NCBI GenBank assembly: GCA_021298085.1
Contig: JAJTDE010000036.1
Coordinates: forward strand, 1 to 44,517
Length of the DNA: 44,517 nucleotides
DNA from: Rubrivivax sp.
GTDB lineage: Bacteria; Pseudomonadota; Gammaproteobacteria; Burkholderiales; Burkholderiaceae_C
Direction: 5' to 3'
Below the pieces are notes generated by a model. That model searched no databases and had not been told where the DNA came from. It saw only the letters and a program-made list of their open reading frames with translations. Within the stretch, counting starts at the first letter, position 1; every line of letters starts with the position of its first letter. Positions 27,421 through 36,340 of this stretch are shown here, in pieces. Position numbers and translations under genes: made by a program.

Positions 27421-29160
27421 TCATGTCTCCGGCGGCTTGGCACCGGTCAAGGTGCTGATGGTGTCCACCGGGCTGCCCGGCAACAATTCCTGCACGATGT
27501 CAAAGAAGCTCTTGGCCTGCAGCAGCTTGGCGGCACGGTGCAGGAACAGCGATGACGGGTGCGAGGGTTCGGTCTGTTCGAGGAAGGCGGCGATCGCCAG
27601 GATCGCCAGGCGGGCATCCTCTCGCGTGCGCAGCATGCCCACCGGAGTGGGCATGACCGCAGCCGCCGACGGTGCGGCACTTGCACCGACTTCAGCACTG
27701 CCGGCGGCAACCAGCGGCGCCAGCGCGGGCGGTGCGACACGGACCGGTGCCAGCACCAGACGCGCCCGCAGCAGGCTCACATGGGCTCGCTCCACCAGCG
27801 CCAGCACGGGTGCCGCTTCTGCAGCGACACGGTAGGTTCGCGCGAGCGCGCGCAGTGCGTCGAGGCTCGCAGCCACGGGCACAACCAGCGCGTCCAGCCG
27901 CGCGAGCTTGTCGTTCACATCGACATCGGCGGGCTCCACCTGCTGTTCAGCGGCCAGGACAGCCGCCAACTCGGCGAGCAGGTGGTGCTCGGTCGTCAAG
28001 CCGGCACCCGGGCTGCTCTCGGGCAGCGGCTGCACGGTCGACGCCAAATCGCCCAGGGTGATCGTGGCCGCGCCCTTGGCGAACACCGGCGAGCCGCGCA
28101 GCAGCAGCAGCATCCGCTCGCCTGCCAGCAGTTCGTAGAGCGGCCGATTGCGGTCAAGCGTGTCGCCTTCGGCACCCAGCAAGGGCTCCACCAAGGCGAT
28201 CGACGCCGCCAGGCCGCCAACCCCGGTGGTCGAGACATGGCTCAGCGGAAGCACCAGGCGCGCGGCCTGCAGGACCTTCATGGCACGGTCCAGCAGCCGG
28301 AACACATGTGCGCCCGGCCCCATGGGTGCACGGAACTTGCGGGCCAGCGATTGCAGGCGGGCCACGGCCTGCACAATGGGCGCCAGCTGGGCCTCGATCC
28401 ACGCCCATTGGTCCTGGGCACTGACCTCGTCGCGTCGGATCCCCTTGTCCACCACCACTGCGCCCGCGAAGGCCTCCAAGACCTCCAGGTCGTTGTTCAA
28501 GCCGGCGACGGGGTCCTTCTGGTCCTTGGGAATCGTCAGGCCCTCGCGGCCCTCGAGGTCGCGCAGAGTCAGCCGGGTGTGACTGGCAGCTGCCAGAACA
28601 GCCTGGCGCAGCAGGGCCTGGAGGTCCTGGCCGGACAGCCATTCGGTGAGGAGCTTGTTGCGCTCAAAGCTGTCACCCTCCTCGTCGGGCTGCGGGTGTA
28701 CCCGCTGGCCGTGCTGATCAAACAGCGCCTCGAAGAGCTGAGCGGCATCGGCCAAGCCGGCCACCCCACGCGAGGCAGTCTCGGCCAGTGCCAGCTTGAC
28801 GACCACGCCCAGATCCTTGCCATGGCTTTGCAGCAGCGGCAGTGCTCGGCTCTGGATGCCCTGCACGACCGAGCGGACGGTGGCGTCGGCACCGCCAAGT
28901 ACCTCGCTGGCGGCCGGCACGATGCGCTCCTTCAAGGCGCTCTGGACGCGCTCCAGCATCGACTCCACCATCTGCTTCTCAGCGGCTGCGGAGTCGCCCC
29001 TGAAGGGCTCACGCAACTGCCGCTCCAGCTCCCTGGCCTTGGCCTGCTCCACCAGATATTCGCCCAGCAGCTTCATCTCGCGAAAGGCCCGCTCGTCCTG
29101 ACAGCTGCGGCCTTCAGGCAGGTCGCCAGGGATGGGTGCAAGCAGCGGCTGGAGATCCAT
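27421..29160 (-). CDS. tssA: T6SS protein TssA with internal domain duplication
   Basis: TssA caps the growing sheath/tube or binds the baseplate and coordinates assembly. The N-terminal ImpA_N domain is clear (LLAPIPGDLPEGRSCQDERA, HGKDLGVVVKLALAE, HPQPDEEGDSFERNKLL), and so is the C-terminal part (TREDARLAILAIAAFLEQTE, then AKLLQAKSFFDIVQELLP). At 579 residues it is far longer than typical TssA (340-480). The middle is duplicated: residues about 162-306 and 332-473 align with a constant offset of 167-170. Examples are GDSFERNKLLTEWLSG against GDTLDRNRPLYELLAG, and LQSLARKFR...ARLVL against LRALARTYR...ARLVL. No ribosome-binding site is obvious. Confidence 0.93.
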   Translation of the reverse strand: MDLQPLLAPIPGDLPEGRSCQDERAFREMKLLGEYLVEQAKARELERQLREPFRGDSAAAEKQMVESMLERVQSALKERIVPAASEVLGGADATVRSVVQGIQSRALPLLQSHGKDLGVVVKLALAETASRGVAGLADAAQLFEALFDQHGQRVHPQPDEEGDSFERNKLLTEWLSGQDLQALLRQAVLAAASHTRLTLRDLEGREGLTIPKDQKDPVAGLNNDLEVLEAFAGAVVVDKGIRRDEVSAQDQWAWIEAQLAPIVQAVARLQSLARKFRAPMGPGAHVFRLLDRAMKVLQAARLVLPLSHVSTTGVGGLAASIALVEPLLGAEGDTLDRNRPLYELLAGERMLLLLRGSPVFAKGAATITLGDLASTVQPLPESSPGAGLTTEHHLLAELAAVLAAEQQVEPADVDVNDKLARLDALVVPVAASLDALRALARTYRVAAEAAPVLALVERAHVSLLRARLVLAPVRVAPPALAPLVAAGSAEVGASAAPSAAAVMPTPVGMLRTREDARLAILAIAAFLEQTEPSHPSSLFLHRAAKLLQAKSFFDIVQELLPGSPVDTISTLTGAKPPET

Positions 29161-29294
29161 GTCAGCGGCAGTTCAGAGGGTGTGGCCAGGGCAGCGCGTG
29201 GGCAGCCCATACTTTCGACACCAGCGTCGCCCGCATGAAGCCGGATGTGGTGCTCGGCTCAAAAAGCACGCAATGTGTGGCGTCAGGCACGGCG

Positions 29295-30095
29295 TCAGTC
29301 CCTGTCTTTGATGATGCCGTCATGACCGGGTGGGCGGGTGTCGAGGTCGTCACCATCGGTTACAACGGTGTCGCCGTTGCAGGCTTCCAGGGCCCAGCCC
29401 CAATGTGCCCAGCGGCCGTCAAACAAGGCCGCAAAGGCAGGACCGTTCTGGGCGCTGCCATCGGCAAACCAGATGTGGTGAGCGCCGTCCTCGGCCAGCA
29501 CGACGCCAAGCACCCCTGCCAGTGCCGCGGCCTGCAGGGCGTGATTGCACTGGTCGTCCGTGAGCTGTTCCCAAGGGCCTTCAAAGGCCACCTGGACGGC
29601 GCCCCGCCGCTCCGATGCGCCAGCCGGAAGGCGGTCAGGCCTCGGTGTGCCCTCGCACCAACCCGTCAGCCAGCGGGCGGGTTCCGGCAAGGCCTCCATC
29701 AAGGCCTGCGCGCCTTGCGCGTCGACCTGCACGCGCAGCACACGCTCGAGCAGTTCATCGGTCCAGCGGCGTGAAGGCCAGCCTGGCGTAAGCAGCTCGG
29801 CGGGGTCCTGCGCATCGGTCTCCAGGCCGACGCAGATCGGAAAGTAACGCCCGACGCGGTCTTCACTCGGGGCCAGCAGACCCATCCAGCCACTCGTGCT
29901 GACGATGCCAGGGCGGATCACCAGGGCCACCGCGCGCCCCTGTGACTCCAGCACGGGAGCCGGGGTTTCGGCGTAGGCCGCGGCCATCGCAGTCTGCACA
30001 AACCGGTCCAGCGCTTGGCTGAATTCCGTTGACCAGCCGCGCGAGACAAAGTCGCCCAGCGCGGGCAGCTTGCCGTGAAAGCCCAGGCGCGCCAT
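29295..30095 (-). CDS. tagF: T6SS regulator TagF (ImpM family)
   Basis: TagF is a post-translational repressor of T6SS activity in P. aeruginosa and Agrobacterium. The 266-residue protein begins MARLGFHGKLPALGDFVSRG, the family hallmark. It continues with IRPGIVSTSGWMGLLAPSED and VGRYFPICVGLE, plus a C-terminal region with VLAEDGAHHIWF. The ATG at 30093-30095, seven bases after the tssM stop, is chosen over a long upstream extension that overlaps tssM. The 134 bases between it and tssA show no recognisable element. It is not fused to a PppA phosphatase domain. Confidence 0.92.
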   Translation of the reverse strand: MARLGFHGKLPALGDFVSRGWSTEFSQALDRFVQTAMAAAYAETPAPVLESQGRAVALVIRPGIVSTSGWMGLLAPSEDRVGRYFPICVGLETDAQDPAELLTPGWPSRRWTDELLERVLRVQVDAQGAQALMEALPEPARWLTGWCEGTPRPDRLPAGASERRGAVQVAFEGPWEQLTDDQCNHALQAAALAGVLGVVLAEDGAHHIWFADGSAQNGPAFAALFDGRWAHWGWALEACNGDTVVTDGDDLDTRPPGHDGIIKDRD

Positions 30096-30102
30096 CAGGC
30101 CC

Positions 30103-33100
30103 TCACTCCACCGGGCAGCCGAAGGCCGCGAGTTCGGGCAGGCGCAGCGGGTTGAATGCGCCGCTGCCGCTGCGCCATTCCAGCAGCGCGCTGGCACTGC
30201 CCGCTTTGGCGGTGTAGCGCACGCGCACCACACTGCCGCCGGCGGTTTCGTCGCGCTGGCCCTGGTCGAGCAGGCGGAACAAGGCCCACTCACCCTCCGA
30301 GCGTGCCGCCGGGCTGCCGGCCAGCATCAGCTGCGCGGTCAGGCGCGGCGAGGGCCACTTGAGCGTGAGGTCAGCGCCCAGCGGCATCGGCTGCGGCCGG
30401 CCATCGACATCGATGCTCACCTCACCGGTGGCTTCCAGCACGCGCACGGTGACCGACACATCGGGCTGGGCACCACCCGCCAGAAAGGCATTGCGAATGG
30501 CGTCGGCACGCTGAAACTGCGCCAGCGTGCCGGGCTTGAGAGGCACGGTGGATTCTGCGCCGGCACGCAGCTTCCAGACTCCGGCGCTCTTGTCCACATA
30601 GGGCGCCAGACGGGTGTTGAAGTGCTGGTCGAGCTCGCCGCCCGCACGGAAGACGGCCGCAAAATCCTTGATGCCGATGTCCTTCTGGCTGGCGCGCTGG
30701 AACGGGTATCCGCCACCGGCCAGCACCCGCCGGCAGGTCGCCGATGCGTTGGCCACGCCCATCTTGGCCTCGGCCGCCAAGCCTTCCTTGGCGGCTGCCT
30801 GGCCCTGGCCAGTGAGCGCCTTGAGGATGCCAGGCACCGGTTCGGGGAACTCGCTGGCACGCTGTTCAGTCAGGGCCACCGCGGCCGGCACTTCCATCAC
30901 GGCCTGCCCGGAGGCGCGGCGCTGCTGCAGGGCCGCGAGGTCGATCGCCAGCATGTCCAACAGCTTGCGCAGGTCGTCGACGCCGCCCTGGCCGGGCGCC
31001 GCAAAGCGCCGAAGATCCTTGAAGCGGTCCTCGGCCTGCCGCTCGAGGCGTCGCATCTGCTCATCGGGTGATGCCAGGGTCGGCAAGGTGACACCCACGC
31101 CGCCGAAGATGCTGGAGACCTTGGACACCGCACGCGAGGCCACGGCTTCCGCGGCGGCCTTTCTGAACTCCGCAGCAGCCGATGCCGCGGCAGCGCCAGC
31201 ATCGGCCGGCCGCGTGGCAAAGCGTGTCTGGTTGGCCACCGCATCGGCCAGGCCGCGCAGCGGTGTGTTCGGGGATGCCAGCGCCCTAGCCGCCTGCACC
31301 GTCTCGGCCGGTGTGGCCAGCCGCCGCAGACGGATGTCGCGCAACAGCGTTTCCCAGTAGCCGGTGGCGTCGATGAAATACTGGCTCAAGACATCGGCAG
31401 CCAGCTGGGAGGGGTCGGTCGCACGCGTGGCCGCGTAGGGGCCCAGCACCCAGCGCTCCTCTTCTGTGGACGCCGCCACCAAGGACATCAGCTCGGGCTT
31501 GACCGCCGCGTGGTAGCCCTCGGCGGTGTAGGCAAACGGAATGGGTTCGGCCAGGTGCGCGCCACTGGCCCGCTCCAGCCACTGCTCCCCCGACGGGCCG
31601 AGGATGTCCACCAGCGGCGTGCCCACGCCCTGCCCGGCCAGCTTGAGCTGCGCCGCCAGCCGCCGGACCAGCGGGGTCGCCGCCGCCCGCTGCTGGGCGC
31701 TCTTGACGAGCGACAGGTTGGCCGGGTGGAATTCCTGGGCCTGCAAGTCGCGGGACTTCATCAGCTCCAGCAGGTGCACGCGCGCCCGCTTGACCAGGAC
31801 AGGGTCGAGCTGCCGAATTCCCCACAGGCTGTCCACCGCCGAGGCAAACCACTCCGTATTCAGGTGTTTGTCCGCGTCGTACATCATCCGGTAGGCCTTC
31901 AGGGCCTGGTAGAGCTGATCCGGGGGCGTCGAGGGGTCCTGCAACATCGATTCCAGCTGCAAGGCAATGCGCGGCAGCAAGCCCTTCTGCAGGGCCGGCC
32001 GGTAGCTCTGGCCACCCACCTGTTCATCGAGCAGCTGGCCCTGGTAAAGGCCGGCACGGTAGCTGGCCGCAGGCTCGCCCACCGGGTTGTAGACAGCAGG
32101 GCCCACCTGGCGCATGGCGTCCAGCGCATCGACCAGCCGCTCCAAATCCGTGCCCAACTCTTCCTTGAGCGTCGCTGGCGCGCCGGCCTGGTTGACCAGG
32201 GCCACGCGTTCTGCCGCCCTGCCCACCTGCGCCAGTGCGCGCTGAAGGCCTTCGTGGTTGTTCCAGGCGCTGATGCCCATGCCCACCAGCCAGACGGCGC
32301 CCAGCACCCCGACGGCACCGGCGGCCACCCAGGCGCCCAGGCGCCGGCGTCGCTCGCGGGCCTCGCTGTGGCCCGCGAGGCCTGCCTCCCGAAAGATCAC
32401 ATCGGAGAGCAGCCGCTGGATGAAGTAACTCTTGGCCACGGCGGTGGCCTGCGGCCGTGCCCAGCCAGCGCTGGCGCCAGCCACGTCGAGCGACTGCGCC
32501 AGGCCCTGTATCAGGCGGTCGATGGGCACCCCGAACTGCGTACCGCTCGTGAAGTACAGGCCGCGTACGACCAGCGGCTGCGCATAGCGGCTGTCGCTGA
32601 ATGCCTGCTCGAGAAACCCGCTGATCAGGGGGCCAAGCGCGGCAAACTGCTGCGGAAATGCGTACATCACCGCACGGCGTTCGACATCACGCTCTTCCTG
32701 CAGCCTCACCAGCAGCAACTGGTTGATGCGCTCGACCAGCCCCGGAAAGGCGGCGTCGAAACCCGCACGGGCCGGCTGGGCGACACGCGTCTCCAGGTCG
32801 AAATCAAAGGTAGAGCCCCAGACCTGGGCGCGTTGTTCGGGATCGAAGCTCGCGAAGAACTCGCTGAAGCCCGCGACCAGGTCCATCTTGGTGACCATCA
32901 CATACACGGGAAACTGCAGCCCGAGCTCCTTCTGCAGTTCCTCGAGCCGCTGCCTGACTTGCTGCGCGTAGGCAGCCCGGCGTGCAGCGTCGTCATTCAG
33001 CAGGTCATGGATGCTCAGCGTGACGATGACACCATTGATCGGCTGACGCGGCCGGTGGCGCTTCAGCAGCCCCAGGAAGGTCTGCCAGGCGCGCTGATCC

Positions 33101-33696
33101 ACCTTCTCGTGGCTGTCCTGCGTGACATAGCGGCCGGCGGTGTCGATCAGCACCGCCTGTTCAGCAAACAGCCAGTCACAGTTGCGAGTGCCCCCGACAC
33201 CCTTCAGCTCGACATCGGCAGCCCCTGTCCCTCCGGCCTTGCCCGCCAGCGGGAAGCGCAGACCGCAGTTCAGCAGCGCCGTTGTCTTGCCCGAGCCTGG
33301 CGCACCGACAAACAGGTACCAGGGCAGGTCGTACAGCAGTTGCCGCCCGGCCGCACTGCGCCCGCTGCGCAAGGTGGTCAGCGCCTGGGTAAAGCGCTGC
33401 TTGAGCTGTTCACTCTCAGCGGAGGCTGCCCTGTCCGCTTCATCGGCTTCGCTGCCGGCCGCCAGATCGGCCATCAGACGGCGCTCGCGACGCTGGGCCA
33501 GCCAGCGCAGCAGCCCTTCCACGCCGACCCAGATCAGGACCAGCAGGAGGACCACGACAAGGCGGTTGGCCACCGGCGCCAGCGGCCGCCAGCCCTCGGA
33601 GCCCAGACGAGGCCCCAAGAGCAGCACGATCAGCGCCAGTACCAGCACGACAAAGCCGCCAGCCAGCAGACGTGGGTGAGCGCGGACCCAGTTCAT
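30103..33696 (-). CDS. tssM: T6SS membrane complex protein TssM (IcmF family)
   Basis: TssM spans the inner membrane and periplasm and forms the trans-envelope complex. The 1197-residue protein has two N-terminal membrane helices (about 11-28 and 45-62) and a cytoplasmic NTPase-like domain with Walker A GAPGSGKT (131-138), LIDTAGRY (183-190) and TKMD (269-272). A third helix lies at about 453-476, followed by a long periplasmic region ending with TssM C-terminal features. The intact P-loop suggests nucleotide binding. Its start overlaps tssL by four bases, so the two are coupled. Confidence 0.96.
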   Translation of the reverse strand: MNWVRAHPRLLAGGFVVLVLALIVLLLGPRLGSEGWRPLAPVANRLVVVLLLVLIWVGVEGLLRWLAQRRERRLMADLAAGSEADEADRAASAESEQLKQRFTQALTTLRSGRSAAGRQLLYDLPWYLFVGAPGSGKTTALLNCGLRFPLAGKAGGTGAADVELKGVGGTRNCDWLFAEQAVLIDTAGRYVTQDSHEKVDQRAWQTFLGLLKRHRPRQPINGVIVTLSIHDLLNDDAARRAAYAQQVRQRLEELQKELGLQFPVYVMVTKMDLVAGFSEFFASFDPEQRAQVWGSTFDFDLETRVAQPARAGFDAAFPGLVERINQLLLVRLQEERDVERRAVMYAFPQQFAALGPLISGFLEQAFSDSRYAQPLVVRGLYFTSGTQFGVPIDRLIQGLAQSLDVAGASAGWARPQATAVAKSYFIQRLLSDVIFREAGLAGHSEARERRRRLGAWVAAGAVGVLGAVWLVGMGISAWNNHEGLQRALAQVGRAAERVALVNQAGAPATLKEELGTDLERLVDALDAMRQVGPAVYNPVGEPAASYRAGLYQGQLLDEQVGGQSYRPALQKGLLPRIALQLESMLQDPSTPPDQLYQALKAYRMMYDADKHLNTEWFASAVDSLWGIRQLDPVLVKRARVHLLELMKSRDLQAQEFHPANLSLVKSAQQRAAATPLVRRLAAQLKLAGQGVGTPLVDILGPSGEQWLERASGAHLAEPIPFAYTAEGYHAAVKPELMSLVAASTEEERWVLGPYAATRATDPSQLAADVLSQYFIDATGYWETLLRDIRLRRLATPAETVQAARALASPNTPLRGLADAVANQTRFATRPADAGAAAASAAAEFRKAAAEAVASRAVSKVSSIFGGVGVTLPTLASPDEQMRRLERQAEDRFKDLRRFAAPGQGGVDDLRKLLDMLAIDLAALQQRRASGQAVMEVPAAVALTEQRASEFPEPVPGILKALTGQGQAAAKEGLAAEAKMGVANASATCRRVLAGGGYPFQRASQKDIGIKDFAAVFRAGGELDQHFNTRLAPYVDKSAGVWKLRAGAESTVPLKPGTLAQFQRADAIRNAFLAGGAQPDVSVTVRVLEATGEVSIDVDGRPQPMPLGADLTLKWPSPRLTAQLMLAGSPAARSEGEWALFRLLDQGQRDETAGGSVVRVRYTAKAGSASALLEWRSGSGAFNPLRLPELAAFGCPVE

Positions 33697-34976
33697 CGGG
33701 CCTCCCCTGCCGTCAGCTCGCCGGGCACCCGCAGGGTGATCTCGACACGCCTGTTCTTTGCGCGGCCCTCGGCCGTCTTGTTGTCAGCCACCGGCTCGGC
33801 CTCGCCACGACCATCGTCGCGCACACGGTCAGGCTGCTTGAGCCGCCCACGGATCATCTGTGCCACCCAACGTGCGCGGTCACGAGACAGCTCATAGTTG
33901 TTCTCGTGGGCCAGCGTTCGCAGGGGCACGTTGTCGGTGTGGCCGACCACCATGACCTGGCCGTCGACCTTGTCAAGTTCCTCGGCGATGCGCGCCATCA
34001 GTTGCTGCGCATCCCGACGCGGCACCGCGCTGCCGGAGTCAAACGCGGCTTCACTCAGCAGCGTCACCTTGGACATCCAGCGGTTCTCCTCGACGGCCAG
34101 CTGACCGGCCTTAATTTCTTCGCGCAGGTAGTACGCCAGGCGCGGCCTGTTGGCCGGCAGGGGCGGCGCGGGCTGCGCCTTGACCGGCGCCAGATGCAGC
34201 TTGGAGAGCTCCAGCGCATCGCGCTCAATGCCCAGCCAGGTGCGCAACCCGATGAACACCAGCAGGCACAGCAGCACGACGCCGCCGGCCACTGCCCACA
34301 CCGCCGCAAAGCCCTTGAATTGGCGAGCGGCCATGTGCAGGCCCTGCCACTGCGTCGACAGCACACGCTCGGGCTCGCGTTGGCCCTGACGGATCAGCTG
34401 GTAGACACGCTCCCGCAGCTCATTGACGGCCGCGCGGCCCTCGGCGCCGTCCAGCCAGTAGCGACCCATGAAACCGAGCGCCAGACACACGTACATGAGC
34501 TGCAGCAGCCACGGGTGGCGGTCAGGCGTCTGCATCAGTCGGTCGAGGATCTGAAAGAACTTCTCGCCGCCGTTGTGTTCCCGAAAATGATGCACCAGGA
34601 GGCCTTGGCGCGCCCACTCGATGTTGCCGCTCCAGGGCGTGCGCTGCACGGCCTCGTCGACCGCCGTGCACAAGGCATAACGCGCCAGGTGACGCTGCTC
34701 GGTGGACACGGCTGCGCGTTCACAGGCGGCATCGAAGTCGGCCACCATGGCCAGCAGCTTCTCACGCAGTGTCTGCGCACTCGACGGTGCCGACGCAAAG
34801 CGCAGCGAGCTCATGGTCAGCAGCAGTGGATTGGCGGCCGCCACCAGCGGATTGATGGCCGCCAGCGCACCAATCTCTCGCGCATCGACCGGCAGTGCGG
34901 CCGACGCCTCCGGCTGCGCGCGGCGCTTGAAGATGCGGGTCTGGCCGTCATCGGCCGGTGGGACGGGCGTGTTCAT
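33693..34976 (-). CDS. tssL: T6SS membrane protein TssL (DotU) fused to an OmpA-like domain
   Basis: TssL anchors the baseplate to the inner membrane with TssM. The 427-residue protein has a DotU domain (about 38-245, with NPLLLTMSSLRF, YALCTAVDEAVQRTPWSG, and LMYVCLALGFMGRYWL) and a membrane helix at about 226-244. A periplasmic OmpA-like peptidoglycan-binding domain (about 300-417) carries GHTDNVPL (345-352) and NRRVEI (408-413). Such fused, extended TssL proteins can attach the complex to the cell wall without a separate TagL/TagP. That matters here because no tssJ is visible. It overlaps tssK and tssM by four bases each. Confidence 0.95.
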   Translation of the reverse strand: MNTPVPPADDGQTRIFKRRAQPEASAALPVDAREIGALAAINPLVAAANPLLLTMSSLRFASAPSSAQTLREKLLAMVADFDAACERAAVSTEQRHLARYALCTAVDEAVQRTPWSGNIEWARQGLLVHHFREHNGGEKFFQILDRLMQTPDRHPWLLQLMYVCLALGFMGRYWLDGAEGRAAVNELRERVYQLIRQGQREPERVLSTQWQGLHMAARQFKGFAAVWAVAGGVVLLCLLVFIGLRTWLGIERDALELSKLHLAPVKAQPAPPLPANRPRLAYYLREEIKAGQLAVEENRWMSKVTLLSEAAFDSGSAVPRRDAQQLMARIAEELDKVDGQVMVVGHTDNVPLRTLAHENNYELSRDRARWVAQMIRGRLKQPDRVRDDGRGEAEPVADNKTAEGRAKNRRVEITLRVPGELTAGEAR

Positions 34977-36331
34977 GGCTGGGAGCGAATGAACCAGAGT
35001 TCAAGCTCCAGCCCGGGCACCTCGCGCTCACCATGCGCCAGCAAGGCCATCTGCCGCGTGGTCTGCACCGGGGACCAATGCTCGCTGCGCGGGTCCAGCT
35101 GGAAATACACAAAGTGGGCATGCCAGCGCACCTCGGCCGGCGTGCCCGGCAAACCCTGCAGACCGATACCCTGCACCAAGGCCTTGGTGAGCTCGGGCAG
35201 CCGGGACGGCTCGCAGATGCGCACCAGGGCCGGCAAGGCCTCTCGCAGGCGGCGCTCATCAACCCGTGCCGACGCGCCCAGCACAAACCGCCCGGTGCTG
35301 AACATGCGCGGATCCGGTATCTCGGCACTGTAGAGACCGTTGCCCCTCAACCGGATCGGAATCTGCACCGCCGTGAGCTCGCTGACATGCGCCATCGTGC
35401 GCCGGATCAACTCGATGGGGGGCAGCAGGACCTCCTGAAGGGCATCGTGACGGTAGGCCGGGAAAGCCGGTGCGACCCGGCCCAGCGCGGTATCGAAGCT
35501 GCAGCACTCACCGGCAAACTTCAGCAGTTCCTGGTGGAGCGCATACGGGTGCAGCGGCACGCCCTGGCACCACTGATCAAGCAGCGGCGCATAGCGGTTG
35601 CACAGCTGCAGCAGCAGCATGTCGGCCGGGCCCTTGCTCTGCCCTTCCCCCAGCCGGCCGGCCAGCATGCGTGAGCGTTGCTGCACGGCGCCCTTGAGCT
35701 CCATCAGCCAGCCGCGCACCACGCTGTGCTGCAGTGCGTCGAGCATCGGCGGCAGGAAGTCGGCATCCAGCACGAGCTCGCCGTTGGCCTTGCGCTCGCG
35801 GATCCGCGCCACCGGCAGGCTGGTCATGGTGCCGTCGAGGTCATCGTCGAGCACCAGGGCCAGGCGCAGGCGGCCCAGCTGCAGCTCGGCCGGGCCGTCA
35901 AAGCCGAAGACCTCGTCGTCGGCCTCCGGCTGAGCCGCCACATAACGTGTCATCTGCTGCGCCGCTGTGGCCTCGTCGAGGGCAACCGTCTTGACATCGG
36001 CGCGCTGCACAAACGCGCGCAGGTGCACGGTGCGTTCCCGAACGTCGGCGCCCACCGGCAGCGCCGCCAGTGGGCATTCAGGCGAGGGGGCGCTGAACGG
36101 TGTGCCGTCAGGCAGCACACCTGCGGCGCGGCGCAGGGCGAGCCGGCCGCCGCGCAGCTGCGCCTCGTCGATCTCGATGGCACGCAAGCCCCAGCCGAAC
36201 TCGAATACCGAGGCCAGGCGCTCCTGCACCAGCCACTCGACGTGGCGCTGTTGGTGCTGAAAATGCTGGGGACGCAGGAACAGGCCTTCGGTCCAGACCA
36301 CGCGTTGTGAAGGTGATGCCGATGCGCTCAT
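34973..36331 (-). CDS. tssK: T6SS baseplate protein TssK
   Basis: TssK trimers connect the baseplate to the membrane complex. The 452-residue protein has the conserved RVVWTEGLFLRPQHFQHQQR near its start. It continues with WGLRAIEIDEAQLRGGRLAL, then GTPFSAPSP, PVARIRERKANGELVLDADF and a C-terminal YFQLDPRSEHW. These are family markers. It begins 9 bases after the clpV stop and overlaps tssL by four. The tssJ lipoprotein gene often found before tssK is absent. Confidence 0.95.
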   Translation of the reverse strand: MSASASPSQRVVWTEGLFLRPQHFQHQQRHVEWLVQERLASVFEFGWGLRAIEIDEAQLRGGRLALRRAAGVLPDGTPFSAPSPECPLAALPVGADVRERTVHLRAFVQRADVKTVALDEATAAQQMTRYVAAQPEADDEVFGFDGPAELQLGRLRLALVLDDDLDGTMTSLPVARIRERKANGELVLDADFLPPMLDALQHSVVRGWLMELKGAVQQRSRMLAGRLGEGQSKGPADMLLLQLCNRYAPLLDQWCQGVPLHPYALHQELLKFAGECCSFDTALGRVAPAFPAYRHDALQEVLLPPIELIRRTMAHVSELTAVQIPIRLRGNGLYSAEIPDPRMFSTGRFVLGASARVDERRLREALPALVRICEPSRLPELTKALVQGIGLQGLPGTPAEVRWHAHFVYFQLDPRSEHWSPVQTTRQMALLAHGEREVPGLELELWFIRSQP

Positions 36332-36340
36332 ACGCGTGTG

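Noticed and set aside
25400..27835. An 811-codon plus-strand frame opposite tssC, tssB and part of tssA
   Set aside because: Antisense to certain sheath genes; no domain or motif visible.
30722..33897. Plus-strand frames opposite tssM as possible overlapping genes
   Set aside because: They lie antisense to a clear TssM reading frame with intact Walker motifs and show no recognisable protein family.
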